Shown: positions 1 through 7,728, counted from the first letter of the stretch. The stretch: 44,816 nt of DNA from Bhargavaea cecembensis DSE10 (GCF_000348905.1 NZ_AOFT01000020.1:1-44816), one strand, 5' to 3'. Notes: a model not told the origin generated them from the letters alone. A program made the numbers and translations.

Positions 1-626
1 CAATGGTCACGTTCGTCGACGGCCGGCCCGACAAAAAAGGATACCGGAAATACAAGACGAAGACGGCTTCCCGCCATGACGACTACGGGGCGATGAGGGA
101 AGTGGTCCGCAGAAGGTACGTCCGCGTGCTGAGGGACAATCTTCCGCTTCCGGATCTCATCCTCATCGACGGGGGAAAAGGGCAGATCAGCGCAGCCAAG
201 GAAGTGATCGAGGACGAACTCGGACTCGATATCCCGGTGGCCGGCCTCGCGAAGGATGACAAGCACCAGACTGCGCTGCTCCTGTATGGAGAACCGCCGG
301 AAGTCGTGCCGCTCAAGCGCACCGGTGAAGCCTTCTACCTGCTGCAGCGCATCCAGGACGAAGTGCACCGTTTTGCAATCACATTCCACCGGCAGCGGAG
401 GGGTGCCAAATCCCTCACTTCCTCACTGGACGGAATACCGGGCGTCGGGGCAAAGCGGAAAAACCAGCTGCTCCGGCATTTCGGATCGGTCAAAAAGATC
501 CGTGCTGCAGGCGTGGATGAACTGAAGGAAGCAGGACTGCCGCAGTCCGTCGCGGAGACCGTGGAGCAATATTTCAGGGAGCAGGACAAGGCGAAAGAAG
601 AAAAGACATCCGGTACCGGCGAATAG
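1..626 (+). CDS. uvrC: UvrABC system protein C, C-terminal part (5' end outside window)
   Basis: This is the C-terminal half of the nucleotide excision repair endonuclease, which incises DNA on both sides of a lesion marked by UvrA/UvrB. About 207 residues are visible and the frame is open to the left edge, so the gene is cut by the window, not truncated. The RNase H-like nuclease domain is recognised by the segment [10 protein letters not shown], which carries a catalytic Asp, and by [12 protein letters not shown], which carries the catalytic His. A helix-hairpin-helix pair follows ([19 protein letters not shown] and the segment after it), which in this family binds DNA for the 5' incision. 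The tail is short and charged. A DUF1992 gene follows after 12 bp with its own GAGGAGG site, so the two are probably co-transcribed. Placement before yslB and sdhCAB matches B. subtilis. Confidence 0.96.
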   Translation, partial: MVTFVDGRPDKKGYRKYKTKTASRHDDYGAMREVVRRRYVRVLRDNLPLPDLILIDGGKGQISAAKEVIEDELGLDIPVAGLAKDDKHQTALLLYGEPPEVVPLKRTGEAFYLLQRIQDEVHRFAITFHRQRRGAKSLTSSLDGIPGVGAKRKNQLLRHFGSVKKIRAAGVDELKEAGLPQSVAETVEQYFREQDKAKEEKTSGTGE

Positions 627-638
627 AGGAGGAACGGG

Positions 639-1013
639 ATGAACTGGAGAATCGTCGAGGACGCCATCCTCAAAGCGCGGGAGGAAGGGAAGTTCAGCAA
701 TCTTCCGGGGGCGGGCAAGCCGCTTCCGAAAGACGAACTTGAACATGTGCCGGCCGATATCCGCATGGCGGTCAGAATCCTCAAAAACAGCGGATACGAT
801 GAAGAAGCCATGTTCGTGCAGAGGGAAATGACCGAACTGGGAAGCCGGCTCAACAACGCTCCGGATGAAGAGAAGAAGACCGAACTGGAACAGGCCTACA
901 ATCAGCAGATGCGGAAGATGAACAGTCTTCTTTCCAAAAAGGGCGTCCGGACCAACAGTTCGGCATTCAGGCAATACAGCCGTCAGGTCAATGACCGGCT
1001 AAAATGGGACTGA
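639..1013 (+). CDS. DUF1992 (DnaJ-homologue subfamily C member 28-type) domain protein
   Basis: A 124-residue protein made almost entirely of the DUF1992 domain, recognised by the opening IVEDAILKAREEGKFSNLPG, then GKPL and DIRMAVRILKNSGY. The domain is named after eukaryotic DNAJC28 but this protein has no J domain. Bacterial members are small, soluble and of unknown function. The second half is charged and helical and may form a coiled coil. The start ATG is preceded by GAGGAGGAAC, 12 bp after the uvrC stop, suggesting an operon with uvrC. A strong hairpin follows directly after the stop. I infer no function. Confidence 0.85.
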   Translation: MNWRIVEDAILKAREEGKFSNLPGAGKPLPKDELEHVPADIRMAVRILKNSGYDEEAMFVQREMTELGSRLNNAPDEEKKTELEQAYNQQMRKMNSLLSKKGVRTNSSAFRQYSRQVNDRLKWD

Positions 1014-1020
1014 ACCAAGA

Positions 1021-1065
1021 CAAAGCGGCCTTGCAGCGGATTTCCGCAGCAAGGCCGCTTTGTTT
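1021..1065. terminator. bidirectional hairpin terminator between the DUF1992 gene and yslB
   Basis: A perfect 14-bp stem (1021-1034 with 1049-1062, CAAAGCGGCCTTGC) encloses a smaller inner stem (GCGGA/TCCGC). It begins 8 bp after the DUF1992 stop and ends 10 bp before the stop of the opposite-strand yslB homologue, so it can end transcription from both sides. Confidence 0.75.
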
Positions 1066-1072
1066 GGAAGGA

Positions 1073-1489
1073 TCATTCCCATGCAAGCGTCAGTTTCACA
1101 ACGCCCTGCTTCCGATCCAATTCGGGCCGGCACTCAGAGATCCGGTTATGGATTTTCTGATACTGTCCCGCCAGGAAACCGGCTTCGACAGAAAAGCAGC
1201 GCCGGCCTTTCCTGACCTGTTCGGGATCAGGTTCAAGGACGTAGATGATCTCCCTTTTGCCGGGCGATTCCCGGCTGAGGGATCCCCAGCCCGCTTCAAG
1301 GAAAAACCCCGGGGCCTCATCCATATCAAAGAGGGGGAATTCGGATGCCAGTTCCTTTCCGGCCCAGTAGAGAATTTCTTCCTCGTGCCTGCCGAGTACA
1401 GAGGGAAGGATATGGTCACGGAAAAGGGCATAGCCAAATTCTGTCGGCTTGCCGTTATCCGTCTCGGCATGTTCCGGTTTCAACTCCAT
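1073..1489 (-). CDS. yslB: YslB-like DUF2507 family protein
   Basis: A 138-residue soluble protein matching the DUF2507/YslB family in size and in position between uvrC and sdhC. The segments FGYALFRDHILPSVLG, EILYWAGKELA and GFFLEAGWGSL are typical of the family, which resembles the V4R small-molecule-binding fold. The biochemical role is not established. Unlike its neighbours it lies on the minus strand. On that strand the start ATG follows GGAAGAGGCGAACCTAA, an acceptable binding site. The overlapping plus-strand frame (1004-1627) has no family features and is a shadow. Confidence 0.85.
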   Translation of the reverse strand: MELKPEHAETDNGKPTEFGYALFRDHILPSVLGRHEEEILYWAGKELASEFPLFDMDEAPGFFLEAGWGSLSRESPGKREIIYVLEPDPEQVRKGRRCFSVEAGFLAGQYQKIHNRISECRPELDRKQGVVKLTLAWE

Positions 1490-1585
1490 TTAGGTTCGCC
1501 TCTTCCGTTGGGAAACTTGACCGGAAGCCTTTTTAGCTGCCCGGGAACCGCATACGCGGCTTTTGTCGAAAATGTGACCGTCACC

Positions 1586-1614
1586 TTGATTTCCCCTTAT
1601 TTCAGGAGTACAAT
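1586..1614 (+). promoter_or_regulatory. sigma-A promoter of sdhCAB
   Basis: TTGATT at 1586-1591, a 17-bp spacer, and TACAAT at 1609-1614. The predicted start lies about 110 bp upstream of the sdhC ATG, leaving a leader in which I see no recognised riboswitch. Confidence 0.75.
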
Positions 1615-1731
1615 GGTCATGTCTTAAATATTGTAAACATGATTAAATATGCAGTCAATGCACGCTTCCGCCGGCAGGCGGGGGCATCCTTGTCTGCCTG
1701 TTTGTCAGTACTAAGGGGGGTAAAAGATTTC

Positions 1732-2337
1732 ATGAGAGATTCAGATTTTGCTTTGCGCCGTCTGCACTCGCTGCTTGGGATCATCCCGATCGGCCTGTTC
1801 CTGACGCAGCACCTCATCATCAACCACTTTGCAACACAGGGGGTTGAGGCATTCAACACAGCGTCGGACTTCATGGGCAACCTGCCTTTCGTTCTCTGGC
1901 TTGAGTGGATCGTCATCTACATCCCGCTCATGTTCCACGCTTTCTTCGGCCTTTATATCGCATTTACCGCAAAGCCGAACACGAACCGTTATGGTACATA
2001 CCGCAACTGGATGTTCTCCCTGCAGCGGATTACGGGTGTATTCCTTGTGATCTTCATCGCATGGCACATCTGGCAGACGCGTATCCAGAAGGCACTTGGC
2101 GCTGATGTGGACTTCGACATGATGGCAGACATTCTTGCCAATCCGTTCATGATCGCGTTCTACGTAGTCGGCGTCATCTCTGCGACGTTCCACTTTGCGA
2201 ACGGCTTCTGGTCGTTCCTCGTCACATGGGGCATCACGCAGTCTCCGCGTTCGCAACGCATCTCCACTTATGTGATGATGGGGCTGTTCCTCGCCCTATC
2301 CGTGATCGGCATCCGTGCCATCTTTGCATTCGTGTGA
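1732..2337 (+). CDS. sdhC: succinate dehydrogenase cytochrome b558 subunit
   Basis: The di-haem membrane anchor of complex II, carrying electrons from SdhB to menaquinone at the cytoplasmic membrane. The protein has 201 residues against 202 in B. subtilis and five predicted membrane segments. Histidines at 27, 69, 112 and 154 fall one residue from the four haem ligands known in the B. subtilis protein (28, 70, 113, 155), so both haems should be present. The start at 1732 is chosen because the product then begins MRDSDFALRRLHSLLG like the family and because AAGGGGGG lies at 1713-1720. An in-frame ATG at 1639 would add 31 residues foreign to the family. It is the first gene of sdhCAB. Confidence 0.96.
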   Translation: MRDSDFALRRLHSLLGIIPIGLFLTQHLIINHFATQGVEAFNTASDFMGNLPFVLWLEWIVIYIPLMFHAFFGLYIAFTAKPNTNRYGTYRNWMFSLQRITGVFLVIFIAWHIWQTRIQKALGADVDFDMMADILANPFMIAFYVVGVISATFHFANGFWSFLVTWGITQSPRSQRISTYVMMGLFLALSVIGIRAIFAFV

Positions 2338-2390
2338 TGAATGGCATCCCGTGTCACCTACTTTGATCTAACTGAGGAGTGAAAGATAGA

Positions 2391-4142
2391 ATGGCGAAAA
2401 GCAAGTTGATCGTCGTCGGCGGCGGCCTTGCCGGCCTGATGGCGACGATTAAGGCTGCCGAAGCAGGCACGCCCGTCGAATTGTTTTCCCTGGTTCCTGT
2501 AAAGCGTTCCCACTCTGTCTGTGCGCAGGGCGGCATCAACGGTGCGGTCAACACGAAAGGGGAAGGCGATTCCCCGATGATCCACTTTGATGACACTGTG
2601 TACGGCGGTGACTTCCTGGCGAACCAGCCTCCTGTCAAGGCGATGGCTGAAGCCGCACCGGGAATCATCCACCTGATGGACCGGATGGGCGTCATGTTCA
2701 ACCGGACGCCGGAAGGTCTGCTTGACTTCCGCCGATTCGGCGGAACGCTCCACCACCGCACGGCCTTTGCCGGTGCAACGACAGGCCAGCAGCTTCTTTA
2801 CGCGCTGGACGAGCAGGTACGCCGCTTTGAAGTCGAAGGCCTCGTCAAGAAGTATGAAAACTGGGAGTTCCTCGGAGTCGTCCTCGACGATGAAGGTGTC
2901 TGCCGCGGGATTTCTGCGCAAGACCTGAAAACAATGGAAATCAAGACATTCCGCTCGGATGCCGTGATCCTGGCGACCGGCGGACCGGGAATCATCTTCG
3001 GTAAGTCGACGAACTCCGTCATCAACACAGGTTCCGCTGCGGCAATCGCTTATCAGCAGGGCGCAATCTATGCGAACGGCGAATTCATCCAGATTCACCC
3101 GACTGCAATCCCTGGTGATGACAAGCTCCGTCTCATGTCCGAGTCGGCACGCGGAGAAGGCGGCCGTGTCTGGACATACAAGGACGGCAAGCCTTGGTAC
3201 TTCCTCGAAGAGAAATATCCGGCATACGGCAACCTCGTGCCGCGTGACATCGCGACGCGCGAAATCTTCGATGTGTGCGTCAACCAGAAACTCGGCGTCA
3301 ACGGCGAGAACATGGTTTACCTTGACCTTTCCCATAAGGACTCCCGTGAGCTTGACATCAAGCTTGGCGGAATCATTGAAATCTATGAGAAGTTCACAGG
3401 TGACGATCCGCGCAAAGTACCGATGAAGATCTTCCCGGCGGTCCACTACTCGATGGGCGGCCTCTGGGTCGACTACGACCAGATGACGAACATCCCGGGA
3501 CTCTTCGCAGCGGGCGAGGCGGATTACTCCATGCACGGCGCAAACCGCCTCGGCGCAAACTCCCTCCTGTCCGCGATCTACGGCGGCATGGTTGCAGGTC
3601 CAAATGCCGTCAAGTACATGGCCGGCCTCGACAAGCATGCCGAAGACCTTTCTTCGACACTCTACGACAACGTCGTCAAGTCGGAAGGGCAGAAGTGGGA
3701 AAACATCATGAAGATGGACGGCAAGGAAAACGCCTATGTCCTGCACAAGGAACTCGGCGAGATCATGACCGACAATGTCACGGTCGTCCGCTTCAATGAT
3801 AAGCTTCAGGAGACGGACTACAAGATCCAGGAGCTCCTCGAGCGCTACGAGAACATCAACGTCCACGATACGTCCCGCTGGTCCAACCAGGGTGCGGCAT
3901 TTACCCGCCAGCTGAAGAACATGCTTTACCTGGCGCGCGTCATCACAATCGGGGCACTTAACCGTGACGAAAGCCGCGGTGCGCACTACAAGCCGGACTT
4001 CCCTGAGCGGAACGACGAAGAGTTCCTGAAGACGACAATGGCTTCGTTCAATGGTGCCGCCAACGCACCGAAGTTCGAATATGCCGATGTCGATGTTTCC
4101 CTGATCAAGCCGCGTAAGCGCGACTATACATCGAAGCACTGA
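2391..4142 (+). CDS. sdhA: succinate dehydrogenase flavoprotein subunit
   Basis: The catalytic subunit that oxidises succinate to fumarate in the TCA cycle and passes electrons via FAD to SdhB. It has 583 residues. The N-terminal dinucleotide fold reads VVGGGLAGLMA, and His41 in RSHSVCAQGGING is the residue that carries covalent FAD in this family. The capping domain, HPTAIPGDDKLRLMSESARGEGG and the substrate-site region AVHYSMGGLWVD are intact. The ATG at 2391 is preferred over an in-frame GTG at 2379 because GAGGAG at 2374-2379 is then correctly spaced and the N-terminus matches B. subtilis SdhA. The gene lies 53 bp after sdhC and 25 bp before sdhB. Confidence 0.97.
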   Translation: MAKSKLIVVGGGLAGLMATIKAAEAGTPVELFSLVPVKRSHSVCAQGGINGAVNTKGEGDSPMIHFDDTVYGGDFLANQPPVKAMAEAAPGIIHLMDRMGVMFNRTPEGLLDFRRFGGTLHHRTAFAGATTGQQLLYALDEQVRRFEVEGLVKKYENWEFLGVVLDDEGVCRGISAQDLKTMEIKTFRSDAVILATGGPGIIFGKSTNSVINTGSAAAIAYQQGAIYANGEFIQIHPTAIPGDDKLRLMSESARGEGGRVWTYKDGKPWYFLEEKYPAYGNLVPRDIATREIFDVCVNQKLGVNGENMVYLDLSHKDSRELDIKLGGIIEIYEKFTGDDPRKVPMKIFPAVHYSMGGLWVDYDQMTNIPGLFAAGEADYSMHGANRLGANSLLSAIYGGMVAGPNAVKYMAGLDKHAEDLSSTLYDNVVKSEGQKWENIMKMDGKENAYVLHKELGEIMTDNVTVVRFNDKLQETDYKIQELLERYENINVHDTSRWSNQGAAFTRQLKNMLYLARVITIGALNRDESRGAHYKPDFPERNDEEFLKTTMASFNGAANAPKFEYADVDVSLIKPRKRDYTSKH

Positions 4143-4167
4143 TCTCTGCGAAAGGAGACGCATAATA

Positions 4168-4968
4168 ATGGCTGAAACTGCTGTAAAGGAACGGAATGAG
4201 GCGACGGCCGCTAAGACCGTCCAGTTTAAGATCCAGCGTCAGGATAGCCCGGATTCGAGCCCGTACTGGGAAACGTTTAACGTCCCGTACCGCCAGAACA
4301 TGAACGTCATTTCGGCACTTATGGAAATCCGCCGGAATCCGGTGAACTCGGAAGGCAAGCAGACATCCCCGATCCAGTGGGAAATGAACTGTCTCGAGGA
4401 AGTCTGCGGTGCCTGCTCGATGGTCATCAACGGCCGCCCGCGCCAGTCTTGCACGGCGCTTGTCGACCAGCTGACCCAGCCGATCACGCTTGAGCCGATG
4501 CGTACGTTCCCGGTCGTCCGCGACCTGGTCGTCGACCGTGAAGTCATGTTCGACTCGCTCAAGAAGGTCAAGGCATGGGTTCCGATCGATGGTACGTATG
4601 ACCTCGGCGAAGGCCCTCGCATGCCTGAGCGCAAGCGCCAGTGGGCATACGAGCTTTCCAAGTGCATGACATGCGGTGTCTGCCTGGAAGCTTGCCCGAA
4701 CGTCAACGACAAGACGAACTTCATCGGCCCTGCGCTGATTTCCCAGGTCCGCCTGTTCAACTCGCACCCGACAGGCGCGATGAACCGTGACGAGCGTCTG
4801 GATGCCCTGATGCAGGACGGCGGGCTCGCAGAATGCGGTAACTCGCAGAACTGCGTGGTCGCCTGCCCGAAAGGCATTCCGCTCACTACATCGATCGCTG
4901 CAATGAACCGCGCAGCATCCGTTTACTCCTTCAAGCGCTTCTTCGGTTCCGACCACATGGTCGACTGA
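4168..4968 (+). CDS. sdhB: succinate dehydrogenase iron-sulfur subunit
   Basis: The electron-transfer subunit of complex II, with 266 residues. Cysteines 75, 80, 83 and 95 form the plant-ferredoxin-type [2Fe-2S] site. Cysteines 166, 169, 172 and 176 together with 223, 229 and 233 supply the [4Fe-4S] and [3Fe-4S] sites. All expected ligands are present. The protein is slightly longer than the B. subtilis version because of an N-terminal extension of about ten residues. AAAGGAGACG precedes the ATG. A strong terminator follows, closing the operon. Confidence 0.97.
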   Translation: MAETAVKERNEATAAKTVQFKIQRQDSPDSSPYWETFNVPYRQNMNVISALMEIRRNPVNSEGKQTSPIQWEMNCLEEVCGACSMVINGRPRQSCTALVDQLTQPITLEPMRTFPVVRDLVVDREVMFDSLKKVKAWVPIDGTYDLGEGPRMPERKRQWAYELSKCMTCGVCLEACPNVNDKTNFIGPALISQVRLFNSHPTGAMNRDERLDALMQDGGLAECGNSQNCVVACPKGIPLTTSIAAMNRAASVYSFKRFFGSDHMVD

Positions 4969-4980
4969 TGATGCACACAT

Positions 4981-5022
4981 CCCCCCAGAACCGGCCAGTC
5001 CGGTTCTGGGGGGATTTTTTTT
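4981..5022 (+). terminator. rho-independent terminator of sdhCAB
   Basis: A perfect 14-bp stem (4981-4994 with 5000-5013, CCCCCCAGAACCGG), a 5-nt loop, then eight T residues at 5015-5022. It starts 12 bp after the sdhB stop. Confidence 0.93.
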
Positions 5023-5080
5023 GGACCGGCCGTGTCATCTGAGCAAGATGGTTTATATAGTAGGAACATGCCTGCGCGTC

Positions 5081-5109
5081 TTCTCATCATCCGTTTCATC
5101 TGATATGAT
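5081..5109 (+). promoter_or_regulatory. candidate promoter of the thioesterase gene
   Basis: TTCTCA (5081-5086), a 17-bp spacer and TATGAT (5104-5109). The -35 is weak (4 of 6). The -10 almost abuts the FadR-like palindrome, as expected for a repressor-controlled promoter. Confidence 0.5.
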
Positions 5110-5111
5110 AA

Positions 5112-5131
5112 AAGAATGAATAGTCATTCAT
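5112..5131. promoter_or_regulatory. FadR (YsiA)-type operator
   Basis: A near-palindrome, GAATGAATAGTCATTCAT with flanks. As I recall it, the B. subtilis FadR consensus is WTGAATGAMTANTCATTCAW; the 20 bases match at every position but one (A for T at the second). It lies just downstream of the -10 and ends 9 bp before the ribosome binding site of the thioesterase gene. FadR represses fatty-acid degradation genes and is released by long-chain acyl-CoA, so control of this gene by acyl-CoA is inferred. Confidence 0.75.
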
Positions 5132-5152
5132 TTTGTGGTGGGAGGAATGGTC

Positions 5153-5611
5153 ATGAGGGCAACCTATATTGGGGATTTCGAAGAATGGAAAAAGGGATTC
5201 AACTTTTCGGTGCCGGTCACGGTCCGGTTTTCTGAGACGGATATGTTCGGCCATCTGAACAATACGGTCAACTTCACTTATTTTGAACATGCAAGGATCG
5301 AGTACCTGAAGCATCTCGGCCTCATGGAGAATTGGCTGGATGAGGAGGAAGGGGCCATCACGGTTGTGGCCGACCTCCAGTGTGATTACCTGAAGCAGGT
5401 GTTTTTTGATGAGCAGCTGGATATCCACGTGAAGACGGCAAGGGTCGGCAGCACCTCACTGGATATCCATTACCTCGCGACCGGACGGGACGGGGAGCCG
5501 GCATTTACCGGGCGGGGGACGATTGTCCAGGTAAGCCGGAAGACCGGAAAACCGCTTCCATGGTCGGACAAAGCGCTGGATGCAATCGGTGCCGCATCGG
5601 CCTTATCGTGA
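5153..5611 (+). CDS. ysmA: acyl-CoA thioesterase, hotdog (4HBT) family, YsmA-like
   Basis: A 152-residue single-hotdog protein. The 4HBT signature is clear in RFSETDMFGHLNNTVNFTYF and the following EHARIEYLKHLGL, with the Asp of the SETDMFGH loop at the usual catalytic position. Members hydrolyse acyl-CoA or related thioesters; the substrate here is not shown by the sequence. Position after sdhB and before gerE matches ysmA of B. subtilis. The start at 5153 follows GGGAGG with 7-bp spacing. In-frame GTG codons at 5135/5138 and an ATG at 5147 precede or touch that site and are unlikely. The FadR-like operator immediately upstream supports a role in acyl-CoA turnover. Confidence 0.85.
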   Translation: MRATYIGDFEEWKKGFNFSVPVTVRFSETDMFGHLNNTVNFTYFEHARIEYLKHLGLMENWLDEEEGAITVVADLQCDYLKQVFFDEQLDIHVKTARVGSTSLDIHYLATGRDGEPAFTGRGTIVQVSRKTGKPLPWSDKALDAIGAASALS

Positions 5612-5641
5612 TAAACCTTTGAATGCCGGGCAAATGCCGTC

Positions 5642-5669
5642 ACCGCCGGACCCGTCCCTTCATACTCTA
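5642..5669 (+). promoter_or_regulatory. sigma-K-like promoter of gerE
   Basis: AC at 5642-5643, a 17-bp spacer and CATACTCTA at 5661-5669, matching the sigma-K -10 consensus CATANNNTA. The predicted start (about 5676) lies just ahead of the GGGGAGGGG binding site. In B. subtilis gerE is transcribed by sigma-K in the mother cell. Confidence 0.65.
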
Positions 5670-5698
5670 CGATGAAGAGTTGAGGGGAGGGGCGCTAC

Positions 5699-5923
5699 GT
5701 GGCGGATGAGCTGCATCATCGTTCATTGCTTACCGGAAGGGAAAGAGAGATCTTCCAGCTGCTGGTGAAGGATCAGACAACGAAAGAAATTGCAGCCAGG
5801 CTGGGAATCAGCGAAAAGACCGTCCGGAATCATATTTCAAACACCATTCAGAAACTTGGGGTATCCGGACGCGCTCAGGCAATCGTCGAGCTTCTCCGGC
5901 TATCGGAACTCTCGCTTGACTAA
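5699..5923 (+). CDS. gerE: spore-formation transcriptional regulator GerE (LuxR-type HTH)
   Basis: A 74-residue protein consisting only of a LuxR/GerE helix-turn-helix, the same length as B. subtilis GerE. Diagnostic stretches are LLTGREREIFQLLVKDQTTK and the recognition region EIAARLGISEKTVRNHISN, followed by the dimerisation helix QAIVELLRLSEL. GerE is the last regulator of the mother-cell cascade and controls late coat genes. The GTG start at 5699 has GGGGAGGGG at the right spacing. Position between ysmA and ysmB is conserved. Its presence with a sigma-K-like promoter suggests the organism makes endospores or descends recently from one that did. Confidence 0.93.
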   Translation: MADELHHRSLLTGREREIFQLLVKDQTTKEIAARLGISEKTVRNHISNTIQKLGVSGRAQAIVELLRLSELSLD

Positions 5924-5943
5924 ATATACTTGCCATTCCGCCG

Positions 5944-5978
5944 GAAACCGTTCACAATATAATTATTCAAACGGTTTC
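5944..5978. promoter_or_regulatory. inverted repeat around the -10 of the marR-like gene (candidate self-operator)
   Basis: GAAACCGTT (5944-5952) and AACGGTTTC (5970-5978) are perfect 9-bp inverted arms separated by 17 bp. A TATAAT (5958-5963) sits between them. MarR regulators commonly bind such sites in their own promoters. No good -35 is seen at 17 bp from the TATAAT. Confidence 0.5.
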
Positions 5979-5993
5979 GGGAGTGGTGAGTTG

Positions 5994-6491
5994 ATGGCTG
6001 GCTTGAACGGAGAGGACCTGCAGCATAACGGGGAAAACATCGCCTTCGTTGAAAAGGAGCTGCGCCATATCGCTGCGCTGATCAAACAGAGCGGACGGGA
6101 GATCCTGGACAATTATCCGATCACCCCGCCGCAGTTCGTGGCGCTGCAGTGGCTGCTAGAACTCGGCGATATGACAATAGGCGACTTGTCAAACAAGATG
6201 TACCTGGCTTTTTCGACGACGACCGACCTTGTGGACAGGATGGAGAAGAACCGTCTTGTAAAGCGGGTCCGTGACGAACAGGACCGCAGGGTCGTCCGGA
6301 TCCATTTGCTGGAGGACGGGGAACGTATCATTCAGGAAGTCATCGAGAAGCGGCAAAAGGACCTTCAGGCCGTGCTGTCCGATTTTTCCGAGGAGGAAGT
6401 TGTCCGGCTTTCCGGCATGCTGTCCAAGCTGCACAGCGGCATGAAGGAAGGCAGGAAGCGAAGGATGGAACTGAAAAACACCAAGCAATGA
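5994..6491 (+). CDS. ysmB: MarR-family transcriptional regulator, YsmB-like
   Basis: A 165-residue winged-helix regulator. The central segment MTIGDLSNKMYLAFSTTTDL is the helix-turn-helix, followed by VDRMEKNRLVKRVRDEQDRR, the wing with the family's D-x-R-D-R-R signature. N- and C-terminal helices form the dimer interface. The ligand and targets are unknown. The position after gerE matches ysmB. The start at 5994 is chosen because it follows GGGAGTGGTGAG; an upstream in-frame ATG at 5790 lies inside gerE and would add 68 residues unlike the family. A strongly basic C-terminus is present. The inverted repeat in its promoter suggests autoregulation. Confidence 0.88.
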   Translation: MAGLNGEDLQHNGENIAFVEKELRHIAALIKQSGREILDNYPITPPQFVALQWLLELGDMTIGDLSNKMYLAFSTTTDLVDRMEKNRLVKRVRDEQDRRVVRIHLLEDGERIIQEVIEKRQKDLQAVLSDFSEEEVVRLSGMLSKLHSGMKEGRKRRMELKNTKQ

Positions 6492-6511
6492 AGATTGGAC
6501 GGCTGTTGAAG

Positions 6512-6539
6512 CCCGGAGCAGGAAGCGCTTCGGGTTTTT
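6512..6539 (+). terminator. weak terminator after the marR-like gene
   Basis: CCCGGAGC (6512-6519) can pair with GCTTCGGG (6527-6534) with one mismatch, followed by five T residues. It may reduce read-through into ysnA. Confidence 0.5.
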
Positions 6540-6604
6540 CGCTGTCCCGAAACGGTTATGATACGATGAGACGGCAAACTGACTGTCGGAAGGAGAAGGT
6601 ACGG

Positions 6605-7210
6605 ATGAACGAAGTGATCATCGCAACAAAAAATCGCGGTAAGGCGAAGGACTTTGAGGCGCTTTTGTCGCCCTACGGAATCAGGGTACTCACCCTGTTC
6701 GATGTGGCGCCTGACCTGGATATTGATGAAACAGGCACAACGTTCAGGGAGAACGCTGCACTAAAAGCGGAGACAGTCGCGGAAAAGCTCGGAAAAATGG
6801 TGATTGCCGATGACAGCGGCCTTTCCGTGGATGCACTTGACGGAAAGCCGGGCGTCTACTCCGCGCGCTACAGCGGCGAGGGGGCAACGGACGATCGCAA
6901 CATTGAAAAACTGCTGGCGGATCTTTCAGGCGTGCCGGATGAGGAACGCACCGCCCGTTTTGTATGTGTGCTCGCAGTCGCCGCACCGGGTGCGGAAACA
7001 CGGTTTTTCGAGGGTACATGCGAAGGGCGCATCCTGCGGACACCTGCTGGAGAAAACGGTTTTGGCTATGATCCCGTCTTCTACGTACCGAAGGAAGAAC
7101 GGACGATGGCCCAGCTGACTCCCGAAGAGAAATCGGTCGTGTCCCACCGGGGCGAAGCGATCCGGAGCCTCGAGGAACAGGCCGGGGAACTGTTCGGTGA
7201 GAAGCAATGA
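6605..7210 (+). CDS. rdgB: XTP/dITP diphosphatase (RdgB/HAM1 family), YsnA
   Basis: A house-cleaning enzyme that hydrolyses non-canonical purine nucleoside triphosphates (dITP, XTP) to monophosphates, keeping them out of DNA and RNA. The protein has 201 residues. It opens with IIATKNRGKAKDFEALL, followed by ADDSGLSVDALDGKPGVYSA and GENGFGYDPVF, the phosphate- and base-binding motifs of the family. The start at 6605 follows AAGGAGAAGG at 6589-6598; an in-frame ATG at 6488 lies over the end of the marR-like gene and is not used. The next gene starts inside the stop codon (ATGA), so the two are translationally coupled, as in B. subtilis ysnA-ysnB. Confidence 0.95.
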   Translation: MNEVIIATKNRGKAKDFEALLSPYGIRVLTLFDVAPDLDIDETGTTFRENAALKAETVAEKLGKMVIADDSGLSVDALDGKPGVYSARYSGEGATDDRNIEKLLADLSGVPDEERTARFVCVLAVAAPGAETRFFEGTCEGRILRTPAGENGFGYDPVFYVPKEERTMAQLTPEEKSVVSHRGEAIRSLEEQAGELFGEKQ

Positions 7211-7728
7211 CGAACTGGCGCATCGCGGTGATGAGCGATTCGCATGGCGACACGGAGACAGTCCGTCATTTTCTGGACAGGCAGTCAGGCTCAGATCATC
7301 TTATCCATTGCGGGGACAGCGAGCTGCCGGCGGAAGATAAGCTGCTTGAAGGCATGGCCTCAGTAAAAGGCAACTGCGATCCGGATGGGCTGCCCGAGTA
7401 CAGGATGCTGGAAGCCGGAGAATTACGCGTGCTCGTCACACACGGCCATCTGGACGGAGTAAAGTCCGGCATGCTGCCGCTCCGTTACAGGGCGGAGGAG
7501 GCCGGGGCCGATCTCGTTCTGTTCGGACATACCCATCTTTATGGAGCGGAAGTGCATGACGGGATCCTGTTTGTGAACCCGGGCAGCACGCACAGGCCGC
7601 CGCCGGGCCGTCCGGCCACTTACGCAGTGATCGAAGAAAAGGCGGAAGGCGTGTCTGTCCGCTTTCTGCAGCCGGACGGGACTGAAGCGGATTCGGCAGA
7701 CTTTCCTGATTTTCAGAAACGCCGTTGA
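7207..7728 (+). CDS. ysnB: metallophosphoesterase (YfcE/MJ0936 family), YsnB
   Basis: A 173-residue calcineurin-like phosphoesterase. The di-metal site is intact: D11 and H13 in MSDSHGD, then HCGDSE, GNCD, VTHGH and FGHTH. Family members cleave small phosphodiesters; the natural substrate is not known. The start overlaps the rdgB stop by 4 bp. The C-terminal tail is somewhat longer than usual. The tRNA promoter begins over the last codons of this gene. Confidence 0.9.
   Translation: MTNWRIAVMSDSHGDTETVRHFLDRQSGSDHLIHCGDSELPAEDKLLEGMASVKGNCDPDGLPEYRMLEAGELRVLVTHGHLDGVKSGMLPLRYRAEEAGADLVLFGHTHLYGAEVHDGILFVNPGSTHRPPPGRPATYAVIEEKAEGVSVRFLQPDGTEADSADFPDFQKRR

Noticed and set aside
1004-1627. Plus-strand frame overlapping the yslB homologue
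   Set aside because: No family features; the minus-strand frame matches DUF2507 and the syntenic position.
2358-4163. Long minus-strand open frame of 601 codons opposite sdhA
   Set aside because: It mirrors sdhA in a GC-rich genome, has no recognisable domain, and no ribosome binding site fits; sdhA is certain.
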